Source: Petrolisthes cinctipes (taxonomy: Eukaryota; Arthropoda; Malacostraca; Decapoda; Porcellanidae). From it: 64,000 bases of DNA. Below the pieces are notes generated by a model. The model was not told the origin of the DNA, made no database searches, and was given only the letters and a program-made list of their open reading frames with translations. Of this stretch, positions 1 through 11,885 are shown piece after piece (position 1 is the stretch's first letter; each line of letters starts with the position of its first letter). The stretch lies in the NCBI GenBank assembly GCA_033782935.1, contig JAWQEG010001306.1:2976001-3040000 (forward strand), read 5' to 3'. Made by a program: the position numbers and the translations under genes.

Positions 1-1325
1 AAAACATACTGAAAATCGATCTTTTAGGTGCCCAAAAGTCGATATGTGCATGCATCTTCTGTACCCGTTTATATCTCAAATTCTGGCCCTAAACACCTGA
101 AAATTCGATATTTTGGGGTCCCAGAAGCGATCTGTACATGCCTACTCCGTGTTAGAGTATTTTCAAAATTCAGGCCCAAAACATGCTGAAAATCGATATT
201 TTTGGTGCCCAAAGTCATTATGTGCATGTATCTTCTGTACCCGTTTATATCTCAAATTCAGGCTCAAAACACCCGAAAATTCAATATTTTGGTGTCCCAG
301 AAGCAATCTGTACATGCCTACTCAGTGTTAGAGTATTTTCAAAATACAGGCCCAAAACATGCTGAAAATCGATATTTTAGATACCCAAAGTCAATATGTG
401 CATGTATCTTCTGTACCCGTTTTTATCTCAAATTCAGGCTCAAAACACCAGAAAATTCAATATTTTGGGGTCCCAGAAGCAATCTGTACATGCCTACACA
501 GTGCTAGAATATTTTCAAAATATAGGCTAAAAACATGCTAAAAATCGACATTTTAGGTGCCCAAAAATCGATATATCAAATTCAGTCCAAAAACACCCGA
601 AAATTCGATATTTAGAGGTCCCAGAAGGTATCTGTACATGCCTACTCCGTGTTAGAGTATTTTCAAAATACAGGCCAAAAACATACTGAAAATCGATCTT
701 TTAGGTGCCCAAAAGTCGATATGTGCATGCATCTTCTGTACCCGTTTATATCTCAATTTCTGGCCCTAAACACCCGAAAATTCGATATTTTGGGGTCCCA
801 GGAGCGATCTGTACATGCCTACTCCGTGTTAGAGTATTTTCAAAATTCAGGCCCAAAACATGCTGAAAATCGATATTTTTGGTGCCCAAAGTCAATATGT
901 GCATGTATCTTCTGTACCCGTTTATATCTCAAATTCTGGCTCAAAACTCCCGAAAATTCAATATTTTGGGGTCCCAGAAGCAATCTGTACATGCCTACTC
1001 AGTGTTAGAGTATTTTCAAAATACAGGCCCAAAACATGCTGAAAATCGATATTTTAGATGCCCAAAATCAATATGTGCATGTATCTTCTGTACCCGTTTA
1101 TATCTCAAATTCAGGCTCAAAACACCCGAAAATTCAATATTTTGGGGTCCCAGAAGCAATCTGTACATGCCTACACAGTGCTAGAATATTTTCAAAATAT
1201 AGGCTAAAAACATGCTAGAAATCGACACTTTAGGTGCCAAAAAATCGATATATCAAATTCAGTCCCAAAAAACCCCAAAATTCGATATTTAGAGGTCCCA
1301 GAAGGTATCTGTACATGCCTACTCC
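1..1325 (+). repeat. Two tetramers A1-B1-B2-C1
   Basis: The first tetramer is cut by the window edge: A1 to 148, B1 149-324, B2 325-500, C1 501-648. The second is complete: A1 649, B1 826, B2 1002, C1 1178, total 677 bp. Presence of B1 directly before B2 suggests an out-of-register exchange that joined the two trimer types. The segment from about 325 to 1325 matches 29971-30971 at a constant distance of 29,646 bp. Confidence 0.9.
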
Positions 1326-2180
1326 GTGTTAGAGTATTTTCAAAATACAGGCTAAAAACATACTGAAAATCGATCTTTTAGGAGCACAAAAGTCGATATG
1401 TGCATGCATCTTCAGTACCCGTTTATATCTCAAATTCAGGCTCAAAACACCCGAAAATTCAATATTTTGGGGTCCCAGAAGCAATCTGTACATGCCTACT
1501 CAGTGTTAGAGTATTTTCAAAATACAGGCCCTAAACATGCTGAAAATCGATATTTTAGATGCCCAAAGTCAATATCTGCATGTATCTTCTGTACCCGTTT
1601 ATATCTCAAATTCAGTCCTAAAACACCCGAAAATTCGATATTTAGGGGTCCCAGAAGCGATCTGTACATGCCTAATCCGTGTTAGAGTATTTTCAAAATA
1701 CATGCTCAAAACATACTGAAAATCGATCTTTTAGGTGCACAAAAGTCGATATGTGCATGCATCTTCAGTACCCGTTTATATCTCAAATTCAGGCTCAAAA
1801 CACCCGAAAATTCAATATTTTGGGGTCCCAGAAGCAATCTGTACATGCCTACTCAGTGTTAGAGTATTTTCAAAATACAGGCCAAAAACATACTGAAAAT
1901 CGATCTTTTAGGTGCCCAAAAGTCAGTATGTGCATGTATCTTCTGTACCCGTTTATATCTCAAATTCAGGCTCAAAACACCCGAAAATTCAATATTTTGG
2001 GGTCCCAGAAGCAATCTGTACATGCCTACACAGTGCTAGAATATTTTCAAAATATAGGCTAAAAACATGCTAAAAATCGACATTTTAGGTGCCAAAAAAT
2101 CGATATCTCAAATTCAGTCCCAAAACACCCGAAAATTCGATATTTAGAGGTCCCAGAAGGTATCTGTACATGCCTACTCC
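1326..2180 (+). repeat. Irregular units A-(B/C hybrid) and A2-A1-C1
   Basis: A2-like 1326-1502 is followed by a 176-bp hybrid 1503-1678, whose first half is B2 and second half is C2-like (tttaggggtcccagaagcg) without the C deletion. Then A2 1679-1855, A1-like 1856-2032 and C1 2033-2180 follow. The segment matches 28939-29793 at a distance of 27,613 bp. The hybrid recurs at 25265-25440 and 29116-29291. Confidence 0.88.
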
Positions 2181-3359
2181 GTGTTAGAGTATTTTCAAAA
2201 TACAGGCCAAAAACATACTGAAAATCGATCTTTTAGGTGCCCAAAAGTCGATATGTGCATGCATCTTCTGTACCCGTTTATATCTCAAATTCTGGCCCTA
2301 AACACCTGAAAATTCGATATTTTGGGGTCCCAGAAGCGATCTGTACATGCCTACTCCGTGTTAGAGTATTTTCAAAATTCAGGCCCAAAACATGCTGAAA
2401 ATCGATATTTTTGGTGCCCAAAGTCATTATGTGCATGTATCTTCTGTACCCGTTTATATCTCAAATTCAGGCTCAAAACACCCGAAAATTCAATATTTTG
2501 GTGTCCCAGAAGCAATCTGTACATGCCTACTCAGTGCTAGAATATTTTCAAAATATAGGCTAAAAACATGCTAAAAATCGATCTTTTAGGTGCCAAAAAG
2601 TCGATATCTCAAATTCAGTCCCAAAACACCCGAAAATTCGATATTTAGGGGTCCCAGAAGCGATCTGTACATGCCTACTCCGTGTTAGAGTATTTTCAAA
2701 ATACATGCTCAAAACATAATGAAAATCGATCTTTTAGGTGCACAAAAGTCGATATGTGCATGCATCTTCAGTACCCGTTTATATCTCAAATTCAGGCTCA
2801 AAACACCCGAAAATTCAATATTTTGGGGTCCCAGAAGCGATCTGTACATGCCTACTCCGTGTTAGAGTATTTTCAAAATTCATGCTCAAAACATACTGAA
2901 AATCGATCTTTTAGGTGCACAAAAGTCGATATGTGCATGCATCTTCAGTACCCGTTTATATCTCAAATTCAGGCTCAAAACACCCGAAAATTCAATATTT
3001 TGGGGTCCCAGAAGCAATTTGTACATGCCTACTCAGTGTTAGAGTATTTTCAAAATACAGTCCCAAAATATGCTGAAAATCGATATTTTAGATGCCCAAA
3101 GTCAATATGTGCATGTATCTTCTGTACCCGTTTATATATCAAATTCAGGCTCAAAACACCCGAAAATTCAATATTTTTGGGTCCCAGAAGCAATCTGTAC
3201 ATGCCTACACAGTGCTAGAATATTTTCAAAATATAGGCTAAAAACATGCTAAAAATCGACATTTTACGTGCCAAAAAATCGATATCTCAAATTCAGTCCC
3301 AAAACACCCGAAAATTCGATATTTAGAGGTCCCAGAAGGTATCTGTACATGCTTACTCC
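2181..3359 (+). repeat. Trimer A1-B1-C2 and tetramer A2-A2-B2-C1
   Basis: The trimer occupies 2181-2681; its A1 and B1 share rare bases with the window start (cacctgaaaattcg, gtcattatgtgc, ttggtgtccc) at a distance of 2,209 bp. The tetramer occupies 2682-3359 (678 bp) and carries markers gaagcaatttgtac and cagtcccaaaatatg, shared with 31954-32636. Confidence 0.88.
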
Positions 3360-5039
3360 GTGTTAGAGTATTTTCAAAATACAGGCAAAAAACATACTGA
3401 AAATCGATCTTTTAGGTGCCCAAAAGTCGATATGTGCATGCATCTTCTGTACCCGTTTATATCTCAAATTCTGGCCCTAAACACCCGAAAATTCGATATT
3501 TTGGGGTCCCAGAAGCAATCTGTACATGCCTACTCCGTGTTAGAGTATTTTCAAAATTCAGGCCCAAAACATGCTGAAAATCGATATTTTTGGTGCCCAA
3601 AGTCAATATGTGCATGTATCTTCTGTACCCGTTTATATCTCAAATTCAGGCTCAAAACACCCGAAAATTCAATATTTTGGGGTCCCAGAAGCAATCTGTA
3701 CATGCCTACTCAGTGCTAGAATATTTTCAAAATATAGGCTAAAAACATGCTAAAAATCGATCTTTTAGGTGCCAAAAAGTCGATATCTCAAATTCAGTCC
3801 CAAAACACCCAAAAATTCGATATTTAGAGGTCCCAGAAGCGATCTGTACATGCCTACTCCGTGTTAGAGTATTTTCAAAATACATGCTCAAAACATACTG
3901 AAAATCGATCGTTTAGGTGCACAAAAGTCGATATGTGCATGCATCTTCAGTACCCGTTTATATCTCAAATTCAGTCCCAAAACACCCGAAAATTCGATAT
4001 TTAGAGGTCCCAGAAGGTATCTGTACATGCTTACTCCGTGTTAGAGTATTTTCAAAATACAGGCCAAAAACATACTGAAAATCGATCTTTTAGGTGCCCA
4101 AAAGTCGATATGTGCATGCATCTTCTGTACCCGTTTATATCTCAAATTCTGGCCCTAAACACCCGAAAATTCGATATTTTGGGGTCCCAGAAGCGATCTG
4201 TACATGCCTACTCCGTGTTAGAGTATTCTCAAAATTCAGGCCCAAAACATGCTGAAAATCGATATTTTTGGTGCCCAAAGTCAATATGTGCATGTATCTT
4301 CTGTACCCGTTTATATCTCAAATTCAGGCTCAAAACACCCGAAAATTCAATATTTTGGGGTCCCAGAAGCAATCTGTACATGCCTACTCAGTGCTAGAAT
4401 ATTTTCAAAATATAGGCTAAAAACATGCTAAAAATCGATCTTTTAGGTGCCAAAAAGTCGATATCTCAAATTCAGTCCCAAAACACCCAAAAATTCGATA
4501 TTTAAAGGTCCCAGAAGCGATCTGTACATGCCTACTCCGTGTTAGAGTATTTTCAAAATACATGCTCAAAACATACTGAAAATCGATCGTTTAGGTGCAC
4601 AAAAGTCGATATGTGCATGCATCTTCAGTACCCGTTTATATCTCAAATTCAGGCTCAAAACACCCGAAAATTCAATATTTTGGGGTCCCAGAAGCAATCT
4701 GTACATGCCTACTCAGTGTTAGAGTATTTTAAAAATACAAGCCAAAAACATGCTGAAAATCGATATTTTAGATGCCCAAAGTCAATATGTGCATGTATCT
4801 TCTGTACCCGTTTATATCTCAAATTCAGGCTCAAAACACCCGAAAATTCAATATTTTGGGGTCCCAGAAGCAATCTGTACATGCCTACACAGTGCTAGAA
4901 TATTTTCAAAATATAGGCTAAAAACATGCTAAAAATCGACATTTTAGGTGCCAAAAAATCGATATCTCAAATTCAGTCCCAAAACACCCGAAATTTCGAT
5001 ATTTAGAGGTCCCAGAAGGTATCTGTACATGCTTACTCC
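3360..5039 (+). repeat. Trimers with one lone hybrid A2/C1 monomer
   Basis: Units are A1-B1-C2 3360-3860, a single 177-bp hybrid 3861-4037, A1-B1-C2 4038-4538 and A2-B2-C1 4539-5039. Units starting at 3360 and 4038 are near copies 678 bp apart. The last two trimers form a complete 1,002-bp hexamer. The A2 copies at 3861 and 4539 share gatcgtttaggtgc. Confidence 0.88.
3861..4037 (+). repeat. Hybrid monomer: A2 first half, C1 second half
   Basis: The first part has A2 markers (acatgctcaaaac, gtgcacaaaag, cttcagtaccc). From ttcagtccc onward it has C1 markers (tttagaggtccc, agaaggtatctg), and total length is 177 bp. The switch lies in the shared ctcaaattcag stretch. A similar hybrid with its own base changes is at 13212-13388. 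A2/C2-type hybrids are at 32962-33138 and 38614-38790. They read as crossover or gene-conversion products. Confidence 0.82.
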
Positions 5040-5216
5040 GTGTTAGAGTATTTTCAAAATACAGGCCAAAAACATACTGAAAATCGATCTTTTAGGTGCC
5101 CAAAAGTCGATATGTGCATGCATCTTCTGTACCCGTTTATATCTCAATTTCTGGCCCTAAACACCCGAAAATTCGATATTTTGGGGTCCCAGAAGCGATC
5201 TGTACATGCCTACTTC

Positions 5217-5392
5217 GTGTTAGAGTATTTTCAAAATTCAGGCCCAAAACATGCTGAAAATCGATATTTTTGGTGCCCAAAGTCAATATGTGCATGTATC
5301 TTCTGTACCCGTTTATATCTCAAATTCAGGCTCAAAACACCCGAAAATTCAATATTTTGGGGTCCCAGAAGCAATCTGTACATGCCTACTCA
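5217..5392 (+). repeat. Monomer class B, subtype B1 (176 bp), reference copy
   Basis: B1 starts gtgttagag and differs from A by ttcaggcccaaaacatgctg, gatatttttggtgcccaaagtc (one A fewer, giving 176 bp) and caatat or gcaatc where A1 has cgatat or gcgatc. It ends cctactca before a C monomer. The single-base shortening breaks the open frame that runs through A. Many B1 copies carry a 10-bp deletion of atgcctactc at their end. Confidence 0.92.
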
Positions 5393-5540
5393 GTGCTAGA
5401 ATATTTTCAAAATATAGGCTAAAAACATGCTAAAAATCGATCTTTTAGGTGCCAAAAAGTCGATATCTCAAATTCAGTCCCAAAACACCCGAAAATTCGA
5501 TATTTAGGGGTCCCAGAAGCGATCTGTACATGCCTACTCC
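5393..5540 (+). repeat. Monomer class C, subtype C2 (148 bp), reference copy
   Basis: C begins gtgctagaatatt and lacks 29 bp present in A and B (from gtgcatgcat through cgtttatat), so gtcgatat joins directly to ctcaaattc. The deletion ends share atat, consistent with a microhomology or slippage event. C2 is marked by gatcttttagg, gccaaaaagtcg, tttaggggtccc and agcgatctg. It usually follows B1 and precedes A2. Confidence 0.92.
5401..5415. other. Dyad symmetry in C: atattttcaaaatat
   Basis: At the same monomer bases (9-23) class C has A in place of G on the left and T in place of C on the right. The two changes compensate, so the inverted repeat stays perfect. Confidence 0.85.
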
Positions 5541-7711
5541 GTGTTAGAGTATTTTCAAAATACATGCTCAAAACATACTGAAAATCGATCTTTTAGGTGC
5601 ACAAATGTCGATATGTGCATGCAACTTCAGTACCCGTTTATATCTCAAATTCAGGCTCAAAACACCCGAAAATTCAATATTTTCGGGTCCCAGAAGCAAT
5701 CTGTACATGCCTACTCAGTGTTAGAGTATTTTCAAAATACAGGCCAAAAACATACTGAAAATCGATCTTTTAGGTGCCCAAAAGTCGATATGTGCATGCA
5801 TCTTCTGTACCCATTTATATCTCAAATTCTGGCCCTAAACACCAGAAAATTCGATATTTTGGGGTCCCAGAAGCGATCTGTACATGCCTACTCCGTGTTA
5901 GAGTATTTTCAAAATTCAGGCCCAAAACATGCTGAAAATCGATATTTTTGGTGCCCAAAGTCAATATGTGCATGTATCTTCTGTACCCGTTTATATCTCA
6001 AATTCAGGCTCAAAACACCCGAAAATTCAATATTTTGGGGTCCCAGAAGCAATCTGTACATGCCTACTCAGTGCTAGAATATTTTCAAAATATAGGCTAA
6101 AAACATGCTAAAAATCGATCTTTTAGGTGCCAAAAAGTCGATATCTCAAATTCAGTCCCAAAACACCCGAAAATTCGATATTTAGGGGTCCCAGAAGCGA
6201 TCTGTACATGCCTACTCCGTGTTAGAGTATTTTCAAAATACATGCTCCAAACATACTGAAAATCGATCTTTTAGGTGCAGAAAAGTCGATATGTGCATGC
6301 ATCTTCAGTACCCGTTTATATCTCAAATTCAGGCTCAAAACACCCGAAAATTCAATATTTTGGGGTCCCAGAAGCAATCTGTACATGCCTACTCAGTGTT
6401 AGAGTATTTTCAAAATACAGGCCCAAAACATGCTGAAAATCGATATTTTAGATGCCCAAAGTCAATATGTGCATGTATCTTCTGTACCCGTTTATATCTC
6501 AAATTCAGGCTCAAAACACCCGAAAATTCAATATTTTGGGGTCTCAGAAGCAATCTGTTCATGCCTACACAGTGCTAGAATATTTTCAAAATATAGGCTA
6601 AAAACATGCTAAAAATCGACATTTTAGGTGCCAAAAAATCGATATCTCAAATTCAGTCCCAAAACACCCGAAAATTCGATATTTAGAGGTCCCAGAAGGT
6701 ATCTGTACATGCCTACTCCGTGTTAGAGTATTTTCAAAATACAGGCCAAAAACATACTGAAAATCGATTTTTTAGGTGCCCAAAAGTCGATATGTGCATG
6801 CATCTTCTGTACCCGTTTATATCTCAAATTCTGGCCCTAAACACCCGAAAATTCGATATTTTGGGGTCCCAGAAGCGATCTGTACATGCCTACTCCGTGT
6901 TAGAGTATTTTCAAAATTCAGGCCCAAAACATGCTGAAAATCGATATTTTTGGTGCCCAAAGTCAATATGTGCATGTATCTTCTGTACCCGTTTATATCT
7001 CAAATTCAGGCTCAAAACACCCGAAAATTCAATATTTTGGGGTCCCAGAAGCAATCTGTACAGTGCTAGAATATTTTCAAAATATAGGCTAAAAACATGC
7101 TAAAAATCGATCTTTTAGGTGCCTAAAAGTCGAAATCTCAAATTCAGTCCCAAAACACCCGAAAATTCGATATTTAGGGGTCCCAGAAGCGATCTGTACA
7201 TGCCTACTCCGTGTTAGAGTATTTTCAAAATACAGGCCAAAAACATACTGAAAATCGATCTTTTAGGTGCACAAAAGTCGATATGTGCATGCATCTTCAG
7301 TACCCGTTTATATCTCAAATTCAGGCTCAAAACACCCGAAAATTCAATATTTTGGGGTCCCAGAAGCAATCTGTACATGCCTACTCCGTGTTAGAATATT
7401 TTCAAAATTCAGGCCCAAAACATGCTGAAAATCGATATTTTTGGTGCCCAAAGTCAATATGTGCATGTATCTTCTGTACCCGTTTATATCTCAAATTCAG
7501 GCTCAAAACACCCGAAAATTCAATATTTTGGGGTCCCAGAAGCAATCTGTACATGCCTACTCAGTGCTAGAATATTTTCAAAATATAGGCTAAAAACATG
7601 CTAAAAATCGACATTTTAGGTGCCAAAAAGTCGATATCTCAAATTCAGTCCCAAAACACCCGAAATTTCGATATTTAGAGGTCCCAGAAGGTATCTGTAC
7701 ATGCTTACTCC

Positions 7712-10206
7712 GTGTTAGAGTATTTTCAAAATACAGGCCAAAAACATACTGAAAATCGATCTTTTAGGTGAACAAAAGTCGATATGTGCATGCATCTTCT
7801 GTACCCGTTTATATCTCAATTTCTGGCCCTAAACACCCGAAAATTCGATATTTTGGGGTCCCAGAAGCGATCTGTACATGCCTACTCCGTGTTAGAGTAT
7901 TTTCAAAATTCAGGCCCAAAACATGCTGAAAATCGATATTTTGGTGCCCAAAGTCAATATGTGCATGTATCTTCTGTACCCGTTTATATCTCAAATTCAG
8001 GCTCAAAACACCCGAAAATTCAATATTTTGGGGTCCCAGAAGCAATCTGTACATGCCTACTCAGTTCTAGAATATTTTCAAAATATAGGCTAAAAACATG
8101 CTAAAAATCGATCTTTTAGGTGCCAAAAAGTCGATATCTCAAATTCAGTCCCAAAACACCCGAAAATTCGATATTTAGGGGTCCCAGAAGCGATCTGTAC
8201 ATGCCTACTCCGTGTTAGAGTATTTTCAAAATACATGCTCAAAACATACTGAAAATCGATCTTTTAGGTGCACAAAAGTCGATATGTGCATGCAACTTCA
8301 GTACCCGTTTATATCTCAAATTCAGGCTCAAAACACCCGAAAATTCAATATTTTCGGGTCCCAGAAGCAATCTGTACATGCCTACTCAGTGTTAGAGTAT
8401 TTTCAAAATACAGGCCAAAAACATACTGAAAATCGATCTTTTAGGTGCCCAAAAGTCGATATGTGCATGCATCTTCTGTACCCATTTATATCTCAAATTC
8501 TGTTCCTAAACACCAGAAAATTCGATATTTTGGGGTCCCAGAAGCGATCTGTACATGCCTACTCCGTGTTAGAGTATTTTCAAAATTCAGGCCCAAAACA
8601 TGCTGAAAATCGATATTTTTGGTGCCCAAAGTCAATATGTGCATGTATCCTCTGTACCCGTTTATATCTCAAATTCAGGCTCAAAACACCCGAAAATTCA
8701 ATATTTTGGGGTCCCAGAAGCAATCTGTACATGCCTACTCAGTGCTAGAATATTTTCAAAATATAGGCTAGAAACATGCTAAAAATCGAACTTTTAGGTG
8801 CCAAAAAGTCGATATCTCAAATTCAGTCCCAAAACACCCGAAAATTCGATATTTAGGGGTCCCAGAAGCGATCTGTACATGCCTACTCCGTGTTAGAGTA
8901 TTTTCAAAATACATGCTCAAAACATACTGAAAATCGATCTTTTAGGTGCACAAAAGTCGATATGTGCATGCATCTTCAGTACCCGTTTATATCTCAAATT
9001 CAGGCTCAAAACACCCGAAAATTCAATATTTTGGGGTCCCAGAAGCAATCTGTACATGCCTACTCAGTGTTGGAGTATTTTCAAAATACAGGCCCAAAAC
9101 ATGCTGAAAATCGATATTTTAGATGCCCAAAGTCAATATGTGCATGTATCTTCTGTACCCGTTTTTATCTCAAATTCAGGCTCAAAACACCCGAAAATTC
9201 AATATTTTGGGGTCTCAGAAGCAATCTGTACATGCCTACACAGTGCTAGAAAATTTTCAAAATATAGGCTAAAAACATGCTAAAAATCGACATTTTAGGT
9301 GCCAAAAAATCGATATCTCAAATTCAGTCCCAAAACACCCGAAAATTCGATATTTAGAGGTCCCAGAAGGTATCTGTACATGCCTACTCCGTGTTAGAGT
9401 ATTTTCAAAATACAGGCCAAAAACATACTGAAAATCGATTTTTTAGGTGCCCAAAAGTCGATATGTGCATGCATCTTCTGTACCCGTTTATATCTCAAAT
9501 TCTGGCCCTAAACACCCGAAAATTCGATATTTTGGGGTCCCAGAAGCGATCTGTACATGCCTACTCCGTGTTAGAGTATTTTCAAAATTCAGGCCCAAAA
9601 CATGCTGAAAATCGATATTTTTGGTGCCCAAAGTCAATATGTGCATGTATCTTCTGTACCCGTTTATATCTCAAATTCAGGCTCAAAACACCCGAAAATT
9701 CAATATTTTGGGGTCCCAGAAGCAATCTGTACAGTGCTAGAATATTTTCAAAATATTGGCTAAAAACATGCTAAAAATCGATCTTTTAGGTGCCTAAAAG
9801 TCGAAATCTCAAATTCAGTCCCAAAACACCCGAAAATTCGATATTTAGGGGTCCCAGAAGCGATCTGTACATGCCTACTCCGTGTTAGAGTATTTTCAAA
9901 ATACAGGCCAAAAACATGCTGAAAATCGATCTTTTAGGTGCACAAAAATCGATATGTGCATGCATCTTCAGTATCCGTTTATATCTCAAATTCAGGCTCA
10001 AAACACCCGAAAATTCAATATTTTGGGGTCCCAGAAGCAATCTGTACATGCCTACTCAGTGCTAGAATATTTTCAAAATATAGGCTAAAAACATGCTAAA
10101 AATCGATCTTTTAGGTGCCAAAAAGTCGATATCTCAAATTCAGTCCCAAAACACCCGAAATTTCGATATTTAGAGGTCCCAGAAGGCATCTGTACATGCT
10201 TACTCC
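7712..10206 (+). repeat. Copy 2 of the 2.67-kb tandem duplication
   Basis: Units are A1-B1-C2 7712 (500, one T lost in gatattttggtgccc), A2-A1-B1-C2 8212 (678), A2-B2-C1 8890 (501), A1-B1-C2 9391 (491) and A-C2 9882 (325). The last unit matches the A of 7211 and then lacks B, so the copies diverge in structure there. Confidence 0.88.
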
Positions 10207-11885
10207 GTGTTAGAGTATTTTCAAAATACAGGCCAAAAACATACTGAAAATCGATCTTTTAGGTGCCCAAAAGTCGATATGTGCATGCATCTTCTGTACC
10301 CGTTTATATCTCAAATTCTGGCCCTAAACACCAGAAAATTCGATATTTTGGGGTCCCAGAAGCGATCTGTACATGCGTACTCCGTGTTAGAGTATTTTCA
10401 AAATTCAGGCCCAAAACATGCTGAAAATCGATATTTTTGGTGCCCAAAGTCAATATGTGCGTGTATCTTCTGTACCCGTTTATATCTCAAACTCAGGCTC
10501 AAAACACCCGAAAATTCAATATTTTGGGGTCCCAGAAGCAATCTGTACATGCCTACTCAGTGCTAGAATATTTTCAAAATATAGGCTAAAAACATGCTAA
10601 AAATCGATCTTTTAGGTGCCAAAAAGTCGATATCTCAAATTCAGTCCCAAAACACCCGAAAATTCGATATTTAGGGGTCCCAGAAGCGATCTGTACATGC
10701 CTACTCCGTGTTAGAGTATTTTCAAAATACATGCTCAAAACATACTGAAAATCGATCTTTTAGGTGCACAAAAGTCGATATGTGCATGCATCTTCAGTAC
10801 CCGTTTATATCTTAAATTCAGGCTCAAAACACCCGAAAATTCAATATTTTGGGGTCCCAGAAGCAATCTGTACATGCCTACTCAGTGTTAGAGTATTTTC
10901 AAAATACAGGCCCAAACCATGCTGAAAATCGATATTTTAGATGCCCAAAGTCAATATGTGCATGTATCTTCTGTACCCGTTTATATCTCAAATTCAGGCT
11001 CAAAACACCCGAAAATTCAATATTTTGGGGTCACAGAAGCAATCTGTACATGCCTACACAGTGCTAGAATATTTTCAAAATATAGGCTAAAAACATGCTA
11101 AAAATCGACATTTTAGGTGCCAAAAAATCGATATCTCAAATTCAGTCCCAAAACACCCGAAAATTCGATATTTAGAGGTCCCAGAAGGTATCTGTACATG
11201 CTTACTCCGTGTTAGAGTATTTTCAAAATTCAGGCCCAAAACATGCTGAAAATCGATATTTTTGGTGCCCAAAGTCAATATGTGCATGTATCTTCTGTAC
11301 CCGTTTATATCTCAAATTCAGGCTCAAAACACCCGAAAATTCAATATTTTGGGGTCCCAGAAGCAATCTGTACATGCCTACTCAGTGTTAGAGTATTTTC
11401 AAAATACAGGCCCAAAACATGCTGAAAATCGATATTTTAGATGCCCAAAGTCAATATGTGCATGTATCTTCTGTACCCGTTTATATCTCAAATTCAGGCC
11501 CAAAACACCCGAAAATTCAATATTTTGGGGTCCCAGAAGCAATCTGTACATGCCTACACAGTGCTAGAATATTTTCAAAATATAGGCTAAAAACATGCTA
11601 AAAATCGACATTTTAGGTGCCAAAAAATCGATATCTCAAATTCAGTCCCAAAACTCCCGAAAATTCGATATTTAGAGGTCCCAGAAGGTATCTGTACATG
11701 CCTACTCCGTGTTAGAGTATTTTCAAAATACAGGCCAAAAACATACTGAAAATCGATCTTTTAGGTGCACAAAAGTCGATATGTGCATGCAACTTCAGTA
11801 CCCGTTTATATCTCAAATTCAGGCTCAAAACACCCGAAAATTCAATTTTTTCGAGTCCCAGAAGCAATCTGTACATGCCTACTCA
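10207..11885 (+). repeat. Copy 1 of a 1,679-bp tandem duplication
   Basis: Units are A1-B1-C2 10207, A2-B2-C1 10708, B1-B2-C1 11209 (500, no A) and an A2-like monomer 11709-11885. Rare markers shared with the next copy include tgcgtactccg (near 10374), tgtgcgtgtatc (near 10456), ctcaaactcag (near 10487), tatcttaaattc and ggggtcacagaag. Confidence 0.87.

Larger units (their letters stand above)
5040..7711 (+). repeat. Copy 1 of a 2.67-kb tandem duplication
   Basis: Units are A1-B1-C2 5040 (501), A2-A1-B1-C2 5541 (678), A2-B2-C1 6219 (501), A1-B1-C2 with 10-bp deletion 6720 (491) and A-B1-C1 7211 (501). The order and rare variants (ctcaatttctggccc at 5144-5158, gcaacttcagtacc near 5621, gattttttaggtgcc near 6766) repeat 2,671-2,672 bp downstream. 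Confidence 0.88.

Noticed and set aside
5541..6077. Open reading frame of 178 codons, and many others of 60-178 codons on both strands
   Set aside because: They are read-through of the satellite. The A monomer is 59 codons long with no stop in one frame, so A-A-B runs give long frames that stop when B shifts the frame by one. The peptides simply repeat, no start context is conserved, and frames break wherever a B or C follows.
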